Origin: Fragum whitleyi
Lineage: Eukaryota > Mollusca > Bivalvia > Cardiida > Cardiidae
NCBI GenBank assembly: GCA_948146395.1
Contig: OX411559.1
Span: 25,618,710 to 25,682,709, forward strand
Length of the DNA stretch: 64,000 nt
Direction: 5' to 3'
The translations under genes were made by a program, and so were the position numbers. Below the pieces are notes generated by a model that saw nothing but the letters and a program-made list of their open reading frames with translations, did not search any database and was not told the DNA's origin. Of the stretch, positions 36,120 to 46,655 are shown in pieces (position 1 is the first letter of the stretch; the number at the start of each line of letters is the position of its first letter).

Positions 36120-36560
36120 CAGTTAAAAACATCGTGAAATTGACACTTATTCCGATCAAAATCATTCTAAATCACTCACTCAGCGCTCCATTTACTCATT
36201 CCAAACATTCACTCAAATCTATCAAAAACGCTCCAAAATCATTTGAAACCATTCCGAAATCGTTCAATAGGATTTATATTTGATTCAAAGCGATCTAATT
36301 ATTCTACGATTTTATTGGCTGGTGTGGATTTTAAAGTGGCTGATTGTTCCACAAATACACATAAACAGAATAGTACATATATTTTATTAAAGGGAGACAA
36401 TCAATATCACTTATTATGTTCATCTTGGACAAAATTAGTGATGTTGGTTTACCTCCCTTGAATTTCACTCAAAACTCTTTCCTCACAGTCATTCAATTTT
36501 ATACTAGAATCATTCCAAAATCATTCATCTTGTCAATTTCACGAAGTTATTAACTTTAAC
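36120..36560 (+). mobile_element. F1 element, near-complete
   Basis: AACATCGTGAAATTGACACT ... GTCAATTTCACGAAGTTATT with inverted ends, the CACTCAGCGCTCC body and a central GGGAGACAATCAATATCAC hairpin. Confidence 0.75.
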
Positions 36561-36779
36561 CACGAACGCCAAATATTTCACAGAAATTTAATCAATTTTC
36601 ACTTGCAACTTCATAGAATATTCAAATTGAAAATAGTCCAATATGCGACATTGCTATAGATTTCATAAAAGTGCAATTATATGAGTATTTCGATATGAAC
36701 CAGGGCGTGACATTTCCAACAAATTCATATATATGTGATGGGCAGACATAAATAAGCATGGTCAACAAAACTTAAGAGA

Positions 36780-36930
36780 TGAAGAGAATATTTGTTGATT
36801 TGATTGAGGTATGAAACTAAAAACCTTATCATACTGTATGAATACGCGAAGCCGGATTCATACATGAACGGGATTAGGTTTTTATTTCGTACCTCTATAA
36901 GATCAACAAATATTATCTTTATATATCATA
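36780..36930. mobile_element. F6 hairpin element
   Basis: GAGAATATTTGTTGATTT ... AAAAACCTTATCATACTGTA pairs with GGATTAGGTTTTTATTT ... AAATCAACAAATATT-type sequence. Copies occur at 14738, 38195, 50882 and 52260. Confidence 0.6.
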
Positions 36931-37136
36931 ATTTAATATGATAAAGCAACAATGTATAGATTTTTCAGTAAAATGACAGGTTGGTTACGGAACTACTTTT
37001 TGCGAAAGTTTACAGTTGAATACTCATAATTATTATCACTGGAGAATAAAACAAATTTTCAGCCAATCAGAACGTACCAATATTGATAGACACAACACAA
37101 ATTAAAGTATGATAATGCATTAAAAATTATTCTTGG

Positions 37137-37573
37137 TTACAGGTAATCACATCATGAAATTGACAATCATCCCGATCAAAATCATTCTAAATCGCTCACA
37201 GTGCGCTCCATTTTTTCACTCCAAACACTCACTCGAATCGATCAAAAACGTTCAAAAATCTTCGAAAACATTTCGAAATCGACCAAAACTTCCAACATTT
37301 AAATCAAAACGATCTAATTATTTTACGATTTATCGGCTTGTGTGGATTTTTAAGTGTCTAATTGGTCCATGAAGACACACAAACAGAAAATTACGTATAT
37401 TTTATTAAAGGGAGGTAATGAATATCGCTAATTTTGTTCATCTTGAACAAAATTAGCCATATTTGTTTACCTTCCTTTAATTTCACTCAAAACTCACCCA
37501 CACACTCAGTCAAAGTCATTCCAAAACATTCCAAAATCATACATCTTGTCAATATCACGATGTTATTAACTGC
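37137..37573 (+). mobile_element. F1 element with strong central palindrome
   Basis: The ends are CATCATGAAATTGACAATC and GTCAATATCACGATGTTATT. The centre, AATATCGCTAATTTTGTTCA then TGAACAAAATTAGCCATATT, sits between AGGGAGGTAAT and TTACCTTCC. Confidence 0.78.
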
Positions 37574-38365
37574 AAACAGAGACTTAATGTCCATAGCAGT
37601 CTACGGAGCACGTAGTTAAGACTCTGACCAGACTGTGCGTATGCATCGGCTGATCTGAGTCTTAACGTTGTGCATATGTAAAAAGTGTTAGAAATATCAT
37701 ACATGGGTTTATTATCCGTTCATATTAGTATTTTTCTGTGCTCTGTAAGCATAGATTCTTACCACACAGCCTTTTTCAGCGTAATGATATTATCGAAGAC
37801 TCGAATGGGTATCTACGCATGCGTCCAGGGTTATAAAAAATGTAAACGGTCAGAAAACATATTTTTTTTTTGTGAAGCGAGACAGCAGTTCTCAAGCGTT
37901 CATCAAACGTTTTCTTCTTGAATTTAAGATAGGCTTCTGGTTGATCATGCTTTGCGAGAATTTGATTTTAATCTAGTTTTAAATACCAAGACGAGCATTC
38001 CAATTTGCTGATCATTTTGTTCATATCCCTGAGTATTTTCTTTTTTTTTTGAGATCATAGCTAGTCTAAATGCCAGCGCTAAAAGTAATTCTATACATAA
38101 AAAATAATAAGTTGTAAAATATTTTTGTTTTGACTCGATGATATGAAATTATGATAAAGTATTTCAATTCATAAATGTATGCAAGTGAAATCATTACCTC
38201 ATTTATGTATTAATCCGCTTGTTCTTACAGTATCATAAGGTTTAAGCTTCATAATTGCATGAATTGAAAAAATAACTTCATCTCTGCCGACATGTGATCA
38301 ACATAACGTAACTCCAGCTTTTTGATACTGTAAGACTATATAAAGCTAACACGCAGTTGGAAAAT

Positions 38366-38812
38366 GTAGTTTAAACATCGTGAGATTGATAAGGTGAATG
38401 ATTTTGGAATGAACTTGGATTGAAATTGAATGAGTGTGTTGAGCGAGATTTTAGTGAAATTAAAGGGAGGTAATCCAATATCGCCAATTTTTCCATGATG
38501 AACAAAATTAGCTATATTCATTACTCCCCTTTACTAAAATATTAATAAAAGTTCTGTAATTTGCTTCCTATTTCTTCAGGAACCAAACAGACGCTAACAA
38601 TTTCAATGATGTCAGTGAAATCGCGATTTTTTTTTTTTCATTTATATTTATTTTGAATGTAGCTGTGAATGTATGCATACTTTAAGTCATTTTGGGGCGT
38701 TTCTGGTCGATTTGAGAGAATGACTAGAATGAGAGAATGGAGCATTGAGTGAGTGACTTAGAATGGGTTTGATAGAGATGAATGTCAATTTCACGGTGTA
38801 ACTAACTGTAAA
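38366..38812 (-). mobile_element. F1 element, reverse orientation
   Basis: AACATCGTGAGATTGATAAG ... GTCAATTTCACGGTGTAACT. The central GGGAGGTAATCCAATATCG/ATTACTCCCCTTT hairpin is intact. Confidence 0.75.
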
Positions 38813-39005
38813 GCGATCCCTAAAGGGGCAAGCAAACAGCGATCTCATCAGATCAAATGAAATGGTGGATCGCTGCAAAATTTATAGCCAATGCCTTGAA
38901 ACAGAAAAGCTAATCGATTGCGGACGCCCATAACGCCGTAAATACAGCATATACAGGCTCTTGTTACGACGTTTAAGCCACATGTCTTTACAAATAGTTG
39001 AATTA

Positions 39006-39163
39006 AGGTAGTGAAACCGTAATAGTTCCGAAAAGTTTCGGGAGTAATGAACTTTCACAGTGATAACCGAGGTTTCCTAATGATTTTCACTAGGAAACCT
39101 CGGCCAACACTGTGAAAGTTTACAAGCTCCGAAATATTGTTGAACTATTACGGGTCCACTATC
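39006..39163. mobile_element. F3 hairpin MITE
   Basis: GGTAGTGAAACCGTAATAGT opens it and AACTATTACGGGTCCACTAT closes it. The core GAGGTTTCCTAATG/CACTAGGAAACCTCGG gives a long near-perfect stem. Confidence 0.75.
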
Positions 39164-39934
39164 TAAAATAGTGGAAAATGAAGGAAAATGAAGGAGGTTC
39201 AACGACAAATCGGTATAAACGAGTTATTCGATAGATCAGTCGTTAGACAGTAGCGATCTATTAATATATCATTTAATCACAATCGTGCATATGAGAAGTA
39301 CACCTAGAAATGTCAACTGCTGGGGGTGTTTAATACATGTACATAATTGCAATCCAATAAAATAAAGAATTCTGATTGGTTTAAATCGCATCACGTGGAG
39401 AAACCCATTGCACTTTATTTCTGTATAAAATGCAATAGGTATTTCCGGAAACCCCCGAAATTCGATCTACAAGTCCAGTGTTGTAGGAACTCGAATAAAC
39501 CTTCTTCCCGATCATCAACGCAACAATGCTATTCAATCTATTACAAATATATATATTTTCGAAAGAATTTACGATTTCAAGCATGCAGTTCTGATTCTGA
39601 GCCGACCTAAACTTAGAAAACAGCGAGTCAACGAAGACCTTCAAGCAACCCTCTCAACTAAGACCGACCACGCCGTTTTCGTTTAAAAATACAGACTAAC
39701 TTGGCAGAAACAAGCTTTTTTGTCATAAGTACCTCTACGAATTTTAATGTTGCCTTTTATTTGTGTATCATTTGTTTTACTATATGACATTTCACATGAT
39801 TCACTTCGATAACGAGATGAACAATACACGATCTAAAAATAGATTGTGTAATTTATACTCGCAGAAAGTTGACTTGAAGCTTTTATGTTTGGCTGAGTAT
39901 TTTCATAGTTTCTTCGATCTAGATGACTGCAATT

Positions 39935-40048
39935 ATAAGGGACGAGTGTCTTTTTCGCTGCCTTTATTGGGCTATAAAGTGCAACTACCATGTGCTAGGG
40001 CAATTGCACTTTATACCCCAATAAACGTTGTGAAAAAGACACTCATCC
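39935..40048. repeat. Hairpin GACGAGTGTCTTTTTC ... GAAAAAGACACTCATC
   Basis: The outer arms pair almost perfectly, as do the inner arms TATAAAGTGCAA and TTGCACTTTATA. The open frame at 39763-40143 crosses it and is not convincing as a gene. Confidence 0.6.
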
Positions 40049-40225
40049 CTATATTAATTTTCTCATTTTTCTTTGGACAGGTGTACAGTAAAGTTTCAAA
40101 TGTCCGACTTGAGTATTTATTTGTCCAAAATTTCGGTTTTTAAGAAATAATAAGTTTTTTTATGTATGGAGGATATTACATTTTTCATGCTGACGACAAA
40201 CAAGTATAGAAAACATTTAGATAAA

Positions 40226-40264
40226 AGGAGAAATTGCTTTTCGAAAGCAATTTCTCCTTTTCTC
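40226..40264. repeat. Hairpin GGAGAAATTGCTTT in block Y, copy 1
   Basis: AGGAGAAATTGCTTTTCGAA pairs with AAGCAATTTCTCCTT. The equivalents are 45287-45321 and, shortened, 53597-53631. Each sits about 500-600 bases past the stop of the 212-codon gene. Confidence 0.6.
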
Positions 40265-40830
40265 TAAATATTTTCTCTTCCTGCTTAAAAAAAATTACTG
40301 AAATTAGAATCTATACCAATGATTAGTCATAAATTTGAGTGTTTTTTTTTTGTTGTTGTTTTGTTTTTTATTGTTTGTGTTTTTCCACTTGCCCTCGGAC
40401 CAGTTCCCAAGGAACATCTACTTGTCCTCTGGCTATAAAACCTAAGTCGGATAAGGTGGGAATGTGGTTTGCCCTCTGCCAAACATTCTAAATCTGCGGT
40501 GACTGGTTTATAGATTTAACGTATTTTTTGAACCCCTCTATCTAGATGTAGAAGAAATTCTGGTTTTGGATAGAAAAAGATATTTTTCGGGGCACTAATA
40601 AAAACAAAGACATTTTACATATATTCGATACTTTTTTATATGAATCGAAACTATTGGTATGAAAATATGACAATCAAATTAAACAACATGATGCAAATAT
40701 GAAATGATATGTGATGATATTGTAAATTTGCTTGATGTTAGTCCTTGGAGTGGTAAATCTACAAGTATATCCATTAAATTATGAATAAAACATCCAACAG
40801 CTTATCTCCGGAGTGTTTTCGATCTCCGAG

Positions 40831-41469
40831 TTATCGCTTCCAAAACGCCGACAGTTTTCCAAACCAATTTCTCATAGCAGCAGTGCCTTTTCGGCAATTT
40901 TTATGCATTACGTTTTTACATTTCGTAGTGTTATCATGAAGAGATCTCAAATCCGTTTCGTAATCTACTACGCCGTTAACAAAGGAACCGAATGTTATTT
41001 CCTCGAAAAGCCACTCGTCACACAATGAATTCTGGTTGTAGTTCGAATTCGACTCATCAACTGTTCGAAGTACTGCAGTATTCCAATTACCAGAAACGTT
41101 TCTCCTTCGCATGTCTATAGTTTCAATGACTTCTACAAAGCGTCTCCATATTTCGTTCATGTTCTCACAGGAACATAGCATAAATTGTCTCGGAGGATTG
41201 ATCGGCCCCGAAAGTTCGAATGAAAGTCCTTCTTTTACACCAATTTGGCATAACGTAACTGGCGTCAGTGATAATAATTCATAATCTAGATGAACTTCAC
41301 TTAAATCTACTCTTGCCACCGCTACACTTGTCTCGCTGATAGCAACGCCGACCAACTCCGTAATATTTCTGTCAAATTGACTTACCGCAACAAATCGTCC
41401 TTCAACAAGAAACTTTTCTGTCAAACCGTATTTATCACGTAAAACCGCTCTAAGTGTATTTTCCTCCAT
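40831..41469 (-). CDS. GARIN/FAM71-like 212-residue protein, copy 1
   Basis: Intronless, ATG 41469 to TAA 40831. Residues 10-56 (Y14-G-L ... F20 ... E23-G-R-F ... V41-A-I-S-E-T-S ... A52-R-V-D) and 64-115 (E64-L-L-S-L-T-P ... L82-S-F ... R94-Q-F-M-L-C ... E106-I-W-R-R-F-V) follow the pattern of the RAB2-binding domain of GARIN/FAM71 proteins: 'Y.LF...FES.F', 'VGVAST', 'LLLAR', 'L..LLPL', 'LRVKF.TGRSYYLQL', 'LF..W..L'. Those proteins act at the Golgi and acrosome of spermatids and are often single-exon in vertebrates. The assignment is by pattern, not by search. The C-terminal 90 residues hold several Cys (C150, C184, C192) and a basic end with no domain I recognise. Two paralogues lie at 46.5 and 54.8 kb. 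A TATA box lies 62 bases upstream. Confidence 0.72.
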   Translation of the reverse strand: MEENTLRAVLRDKYGLTEKFLVEGRFVAVSQFDRNITELVGVAISETSVAVARVDLSEVHLDYELLSLTPVTLCQIGVKEGLSFELSGPINPPRQFMLCSCENMNEIWRRFVEVIETIDMRRRNVSGNWNTAVLRTVDESNSNYNQNSLCDEWLFEEITFGSFVNGVVDYETDLRSLHDNTTKCKNVMHKNCRKGTAAMRNWFGKLSAFWKR

Positions 41470-41530
41470 AATTCGTATGATAATTCCATATGATAATGTA
41501 TTGAATAAATATGACGCTCAACTCTTCGAT

Positions 41531-41625
41531 CCTTTTATACCAGTACGAATTTTGACGTTCGACGTTATCAACATGTGGACTACGTGTTTTGAACGTCGTT
41601 GACGTCACTAACGTCGCCGACGTCG
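41531..41625 (-). promoter_or_regulatory. Promoter of copy 1: TATA box and ACGT-core cluster
   Basis: TATAAAAGG on the minus strand at 41531-41539, 62 bases before the ATG. At 41552-41625 there are several ACGT/GACGTC cores, including a full palindromic TGACGTCA at 41600-41607 (CRE/ATF-type). The arrangement is kept in all three copies although spacing has shifted. Confidence 0.6.
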
Positions 41626-41635
41626 CATACATCAT

Positions 41636-41985
41636 AAATAGAATATATATGATACGTACTTACTCAGTGTTTTGTATGAGAAAAAAAATTAACGAGGTTG
41701 GGAGAATTGATCATTGTCGAGGCTCCGCCGAGACAATTATCAATTTCCACAACCGAGTTAGATGGTTTTTCATACAATACACTAAATACGTATTATATTT
41801 ATCTTATTACCTCTTTTTGCCATTGTTTTTGGAGATGTTTCAAACAGAAATGCAAGTTTCTATAAATAACTGCATTATATCATTGTTCTAAAAATAACTA
41901 TATGATATTATTTTAAAAAAAAAATATACGGGATGATATCACACGGATATTTGTATAGTTATAAGATAAATAGAATATATTCGTA
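41636..41985 (+). mobile_element. F2 hairpin element in block Y, copy 1
   Basis: TTGATCATTGTCGAGGCTCC pairs with GCCGAGACAATTATCAATT. The unique tail ends CACGGATATTTGTATAG. It starts right at the distal edge of the promoter cluster. Confidence 0.7.
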
Positions 41986-42540
41986 ATCATCTCGCATTAG
42001 CTAAACCTCTGTTGAGTGAAAACATAGTCGAAAATTTGAAAACAAATGTTTTAAGATGGGGTTTGAACTCTCAGAGGAAGACATACGTAGTTTTGTATTA
42101 TCGACGACGATACAATTTACCATTAAGACATTCCCAGTAGGGTTGATATTTTCTACCTTACTTTATCAGTAATATAGGCGATACGTAGACTTGTGCATTT
42201 TTTCTGTGTAAGGAAACATTGCAAAAGGGTCCAACAGTGCTTATCTTTCACAACAAAAATTTGAGCCTGTGCGTGAGATTTACAACAATTATAAATATTG
42301 GCAAAGCAAAGACGCTGACAAGCACGTGCATCCGCATAGTCTGACCAGAGTCTTTACCTTGCGTTTTGTAGATAGATAAGGTCTCAAAGTATCTGTAGAC
42401 CATGAAGTAACTTTACATTTACAGTAGGTGGCTGTCTATGCTACTCAATTTGTTCGAAATGTCATGCAAAGGCTTAAATATTTTTTTTTGACAAAATTAA
42501 AATGCATTTTTTGTGCCAAAATAACAAATATATCTTAAAA

Positions 42541-43798
42541 TACACTCAGTTCCAAAAGAAAGTGTGTACTTTTAAAAAGTCAATATCTCAGAAGTTTCAC
42601 CGATTATAAATACATGATTTTGCAAGGCAAACCTCGAGACTATTGACCATTGATACTTTTAGAAATAAAGCACATGGCACTAAATTACTTTCGGCTAGAA
42701 AACGAGCTTTGATTTTAATCGTTTTACTCGTAATTGTTCAGCTGATGCATTATTATTCTGGAATCTCATTCAATTCAATTTTTGTGCCTTAACTTGCAAT
42801 AATTTGACATATGAATGACATTTGTACGCTTTGCAACTTATTTTCTGGTTGGACAAAAATGTACCCCGTGCGAAGAAAACTCCCAACAAAGTTACGACTA
42901 ACAACATCGTGAAATCGACAACGTGAATAATTTTGGAATGATTGAGGAATTAAATTGAATGGGTTTGAGGAGCGGGTTTTGAGTGAATTTAATGAGAAGT
43001 AATCCTTTATCGCAATTTTTGAACAAAATGATGAACAAAATTAGCGATATTGATTACCTCACCCCCCCCCCCCCCCTTTCATAGAATATGAATACAAGTT
43101 CTATTGATAGCTTCCTATTTCTTAAAGAACCTATAAGGCGCTAAAAATTTGAATTATGTCAGTGAAATTGCGATTTTTCTCTATCAAAATTTATTTCGAA
43201 TGACGTTGTTGTTTCTATAATTTTCAATGGGTTTGAGCGTTTTTGAATGGTTTGAGTGAGTGTTTGGAATGAATGATTCGATCGATGGTCGAGCGATTTA
43301 GAATGGTTTTGATTGAGGCGAATGAAAATCTCACGATGTAACTTATTGTAAATTAGTATTCATGTTCCAATGGAAATCTCGTCTATCCGTTTGCAAGTCC
43401 TATTTTGAGTATAAAATAAATATACAGAACGCCAATGCACTGCTTGGTCTGACGTTACTGGCCAATCAACGTAGAGATTTCTAACGTTCAGGCAGATGTA
43501 ACGAATTTATGTAAACTCAAACTTCTGTTTGGAACTGATAGGGAGTCCATATTCAAGCTCGGAAATTCAATTTAAGCAAATATCTCTTACTAAAGAAAAG
43601 AAATTTCAGAAGGGCAAATCTAGACACCATGATTATGTGCTGACCATGGGTCAATTGTAAACGCAACTTTACCGAAATAGTATTTCATGTCTGGTTTCTA
43701 AAATATGCAATTAATTTGACAATCAAGAGTTCCTACAACTTTATAAAAAATGAAAATCAAAAAAGTGAAAGTGCACACTTTCTTATGGAACGGAGTAT
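42541..43798. mobile_element. F4 TIR element with nested F1, block Y copy 1
   Basis: The left end TACACTCAGTTCCAAAAGAA and right end TTCTTATGGAACGGAGTATA are inverted, ending in TA as in Tc1/mariner-type elements. An F1 copy at 42899-43350 interrupts it; the interruption is absent from the other two F4 copies. Confidence 0.7.
42899..43350 (-). mobile_element. F1 element nested in F4 (copy-specific)
   Basis: ACATCGTGAAATCGACAACG ... TCTCACGATGTAACTTATTG. A C run of about 15 at 43063-43077 replaces the usual CTCCCTTT. The paralogous sites at about 48733 and 56014 read straight through. Confidence 0.8.
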
Positions 43799-43799
43799 A

Positions 43800-44330
43800 G
43801 TTAAACACATTGTGTCATTATCAAGTTTAGTGATTTTGAAATAATTTCGGAATGATTTTGAATGAGTCTTTTCGGAATATTTTGAATGTAATTATAGGAG
43901 ATATTTCATTATCACCTACTTTGTCCAAATTGGACGAAAATAGCGATATTTTATGATCCCCCTTTCTTTTAAGGTCTACGTTCTTTCCAATTTGTGTCTC
44001 TTCACTACAAATCAGACCCTTTAAGGTACTGGATCCATAATAGTTTCGCAATATTTCGACACTCATGAAATTTGACAATGTTGACCGAGGTTTCCTAATG
44101 ATCATCATAAGGAAACCTCGGTTTATAACGTCAAAGTTCATTACTGTCGAAACGCTGTGGATCTATTACGGTTCCACTACATTAAAACACACATCACCAA
44201 AAGAATGGGGAATTATTTCATTGATTTCAATGAAAAGTTGATCGCATTGAATGATTTCGAATTGTTTTCAACTGTATTGGAGCGCTGTTAAAATGACGGA
44301 GTTTCAACGACAAATCGGTATAAACTAGTG
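43800..44330 (-). mobile_element. F1 element with nested F3, block Y copy 1
   Basis: The left half of F1 runs to 44020, the F3 palindrome is at 44024-44181, and the F1 remainder (GATCGCATTGAATGATTTCG) follows. The same nesting occurs at 49178-49745 and 56868-57440. The open frame at 43827-44141 (-) is produced by this. Confidence 0.65.
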
Positions 44331-44439
44331 ATTTGATTGATCAGTCGATTTATCGTTAGACAACAGCGGTCTGTTAATATATCATTTAATCACAAATTTA
44401 TGCTTATGGGAAGTATACCTCGAAATGTCAACTGCTTGG

Positions 44440-44740
44440 GATGTTTGGACAAAATTAGTGATATTTTTACCCCCCTTTAATGATATAAGTATGCAAGTTC
44501 TATAAATGGCTTCCCATTTCTTCAAGAACCAAAAAGACGCTTACAATTTTAATTATATCAGCGAAATATTTTAATATATATTTTTTGAATAAAGTTGTTG
44601 ATTGTATATTTTTTTGTAATTTTTGACCGTTTTTGAATGATTTGAGTGGGTGAGCGATTTAGAATGGTTCTGATTGGGATTAATGTCAATAACACAATGT
44701 AACTAACCGTATTACGGGTCCATTTCCTTAAAATCGTGAG
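44440..44740 (-). mobile_element. F1 fragment between Y copies 1 and 2
   Basis: GGACAAAATTAGTGATATTTT and ACCCCCCTTTAATG on the left, CAATAACACAATGTAACTAA at the right end. The left terminus is lost at the duplication junction. Confidence 0.5.
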
Positions 44741-45054
44741 AAATGACGGAGTTTCAACGACAAATTGGTATAAACGAGTGATTCGATTGATCAGTCGATT
44801 TACCGATGGACAGCAGCGATCTATATATTTATCATTTGATCACAAAGTTCTATTCATGCTTCCTCGAAATGCCATCTGAAGGGATGTTTTTAATTCCTAA
44901 TATTCTCATTTGTCTTTGGGCAGGTTGACAGTTAAATGCCAAATATCCGACTTGAAGATTTATTTGTCCAAAATTTCGGGTATTTTTTATGAAGAAATAT
45001 TTTTTTTTTTGTTGGGAGGATATTTCTTATACCTTTTCATGCTGGCGACAATTG

Positions 45055-45240
45055 ATTGATTGAATGGAGTTTAACGCCGCTTTCAACATTATTTCAGTTA
45101 TATCGCGGGGGCTGAAGCACCTAACAATGTTTTCCTGGTATTTTACTCACCAGTATAGCCACCACATCCTTTCCTAGCCCCCAGCTACTATCTCACATAG
45201 GTCTACGATTATCAACCCATTGGTGCGAGACAAATAGGCT
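45055..45240 (-). repeat. SINE-like insertion specific to Y copy 2
   Basis: TGATTGATTGAATGGAGTTT ... ATTATCAACCCATTGGTGCG matches 9310-9500. It is flanked by GCTGGCGACAA on both sides, a duplicated target, and is absent from copies 1 and 3. Confidence 0.75.
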
Positions 45241-45840
45241 GGCGACAAACAAGTATCGAAAGTATCGAAGCATTTAGATACAAAAGGAGAAATTGCTTTA
45301 TGAAAGCAATTTCTCCTTTTCTCTAAATATTTTGACTTCCTACTAAAATTGTTTACTTATATAAGAATATATACTAAAGAGAAGTCCATACTTTTTTCCC
45401 GTTTCATTTGTCCTAGGGCATGTTCACAAGGAAATTCTACTTGTCCTCTGGCTATAAAACCAAAGTCGGACAAGTCGGGAATGTACGTCCCTACCTTCTG
45501 CCATACCTTCTAAATCGGCGGTGAGTGATTACAGGTTAAACGTATTTTTGGAACCCCTCTAGCTCGTTGTAGATGAAATCCCAATTTGGATAGAAAAAAA
45601 TTATTTTTCGTGGAACTAATAACGAATAACGACTTTTTTTATTACTTTCGATACATTTTTATATGAATCGAAAATATTGGTATGAAAATATGACAATCAA
45701 ATCAAACAACATGATGCAAATATGAAATGATACGAGATGATATTCTAAATTTGCTTGATGTTAGTCCTTTGACTGGTGAATCCACAATAAATCGACGAAT
45801 AAAACAATAGGTTATCTCTCGAATGTTTTCGATCTCTGAA

Positions 45841-46479
45841 TTATCGCTTCCAAAAGGCCGACAGTTTTCCAAACCAATTTCTCATAGTATCAGTGCCTTT
45901 CCGACTACTTTTTTGCATTACATCCTTACATTTCGTAGTATTGTGACGAAGAGTTCTCAAGTCCGTTTCGTAATCCCCTACGCCGTTAACGAAGGAATCA
46001 AATGTTATTTCCTCGAATAGCCACTCGTCACACAATGAATTCTGGTTGTAGTTCGAATTCGACTCATCAACTGTTCGAAGTACTGCAGTATTCCAATTAC
46101 CAGAAACGTTTCTTCTTCGCATGTCCATAGTTTCAATGACTTCTACAAAGCGGCTCCAAATTTCGTTCATGTTCTCACAGGAACATAGCATAAATTGTCT
46201 CGAAGGATTAATCGGCCCCGAGAGTCCGAATGAAAGACCTTCTTTTACACCAATTTGACATAACGTAACTGGCGTCAGTGATAATAATTCATAATCAATA
46301 TGAACTTCACTTAAATCTACTCTTGCCACCGCTACACTAGTCTTGCTTATAGCTACACCGACCAACTCCGTAATATTTCCGTCAAATTGACTTACTGCAA
46401 CAAATCGTCCTTCAACAAGAAACTTTTCTGTTAAACCGTATTTATCACGTAAAACCGCTCTTAGTGTATTTTCCTCCAT
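45841..46479 (-). CDS. GARIN/FAM71-like 212-residue protein, copy 2
   Basis: Intact and the same length as copy 1, from which it differs at 18 residues: R34G, E46K, L61I, E85G, P93S, R109S, I118M, G161D, V168G, S176T, H178R, D179H, N186D, H189Q, N191S, C192S, A197D and A198T. Eleven of these lie after residue 160. The C-terminal Cys192 is lost. The Golgi/RAB2-interactor reading rests on the same motif pattern. With no frameshift or stop and a conserved promoter, the copy is probably still under selection. Confidence 0.72.
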   Translation of the reverse strand: MEENTLRAVLRDKYGLTEKFLVEGRFVAVSQFDGNITELVGVAISKTSVAVARVDLSEVHIDYELLSLTPVTLCQIGVKEGLSFGLSGPINPSRQFMLCSCENMNEIWSRFVEVIETMDMRRRNVSGNWNTAVLRTVDESNSNYNQNSLCDEWLFEEITFDSFVNGVGDYETDLRTLRHNTTKCKDVMQKSSRKGTDTMRNWFGKLSAFWKR

Positions 46480-46531
46480 AATTTGTCTTATGACAATGTT
46501 TCAAATAAAATATGACGCTTAACTCTTCGAT

Positions 46532-46643
46532 CCTTTTATACCAGAAAGAATTTTGACGTTTGACGTTCGACGTTATCACCATGTGGACTACGTGTTTTGA
46601 ACGTCGTCGACGTCAATAACGTCGCCGACGTCACTGCCGTCGC
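46532..46643 (-). promoter_or_regulatory. Promoter of copy 2: TATA box and ACGT-core cluster
   Basis: TATAAAAGG (minus) at 46532-46540, 53 bases before the ATG. The ACGT-core cluster at 46554-46643 is longer than in copy 1 through an extra TGACGTT unit; GACGTCA lies at 46627-46633. Confidence 0.6.
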
Positions 46644-46655
46644 ATACATCATAAA

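Larger units (their letters stand above)
36038..39190. repeat. Duplicated block X, copy 1
   Basis: From GTGGGAAAATAT onward this stretch aligns through its length with 50035-53265: the same order of F1, F6, F1, GACTCTGACCAGAC..., F6 and reverse F1. Two differences are visible: the second copy has an extra F7 unit and a truncated F3. No gene is inside. Confidence 0.85.

Noticed and set aside
40226..40264. Hairpin as a transcription terminator or histone-type 3' end
   Set aside because: It is over 550 bases past the stop. Similar hairpins occur at 2228 with no gene nearby, so it is more likely repeat-derived.
43827..44141. 104-residue minus-strand frame
   Set aside because: It lies in the F1/F3 nested repeat and reappears with breaks in the other Y copies.
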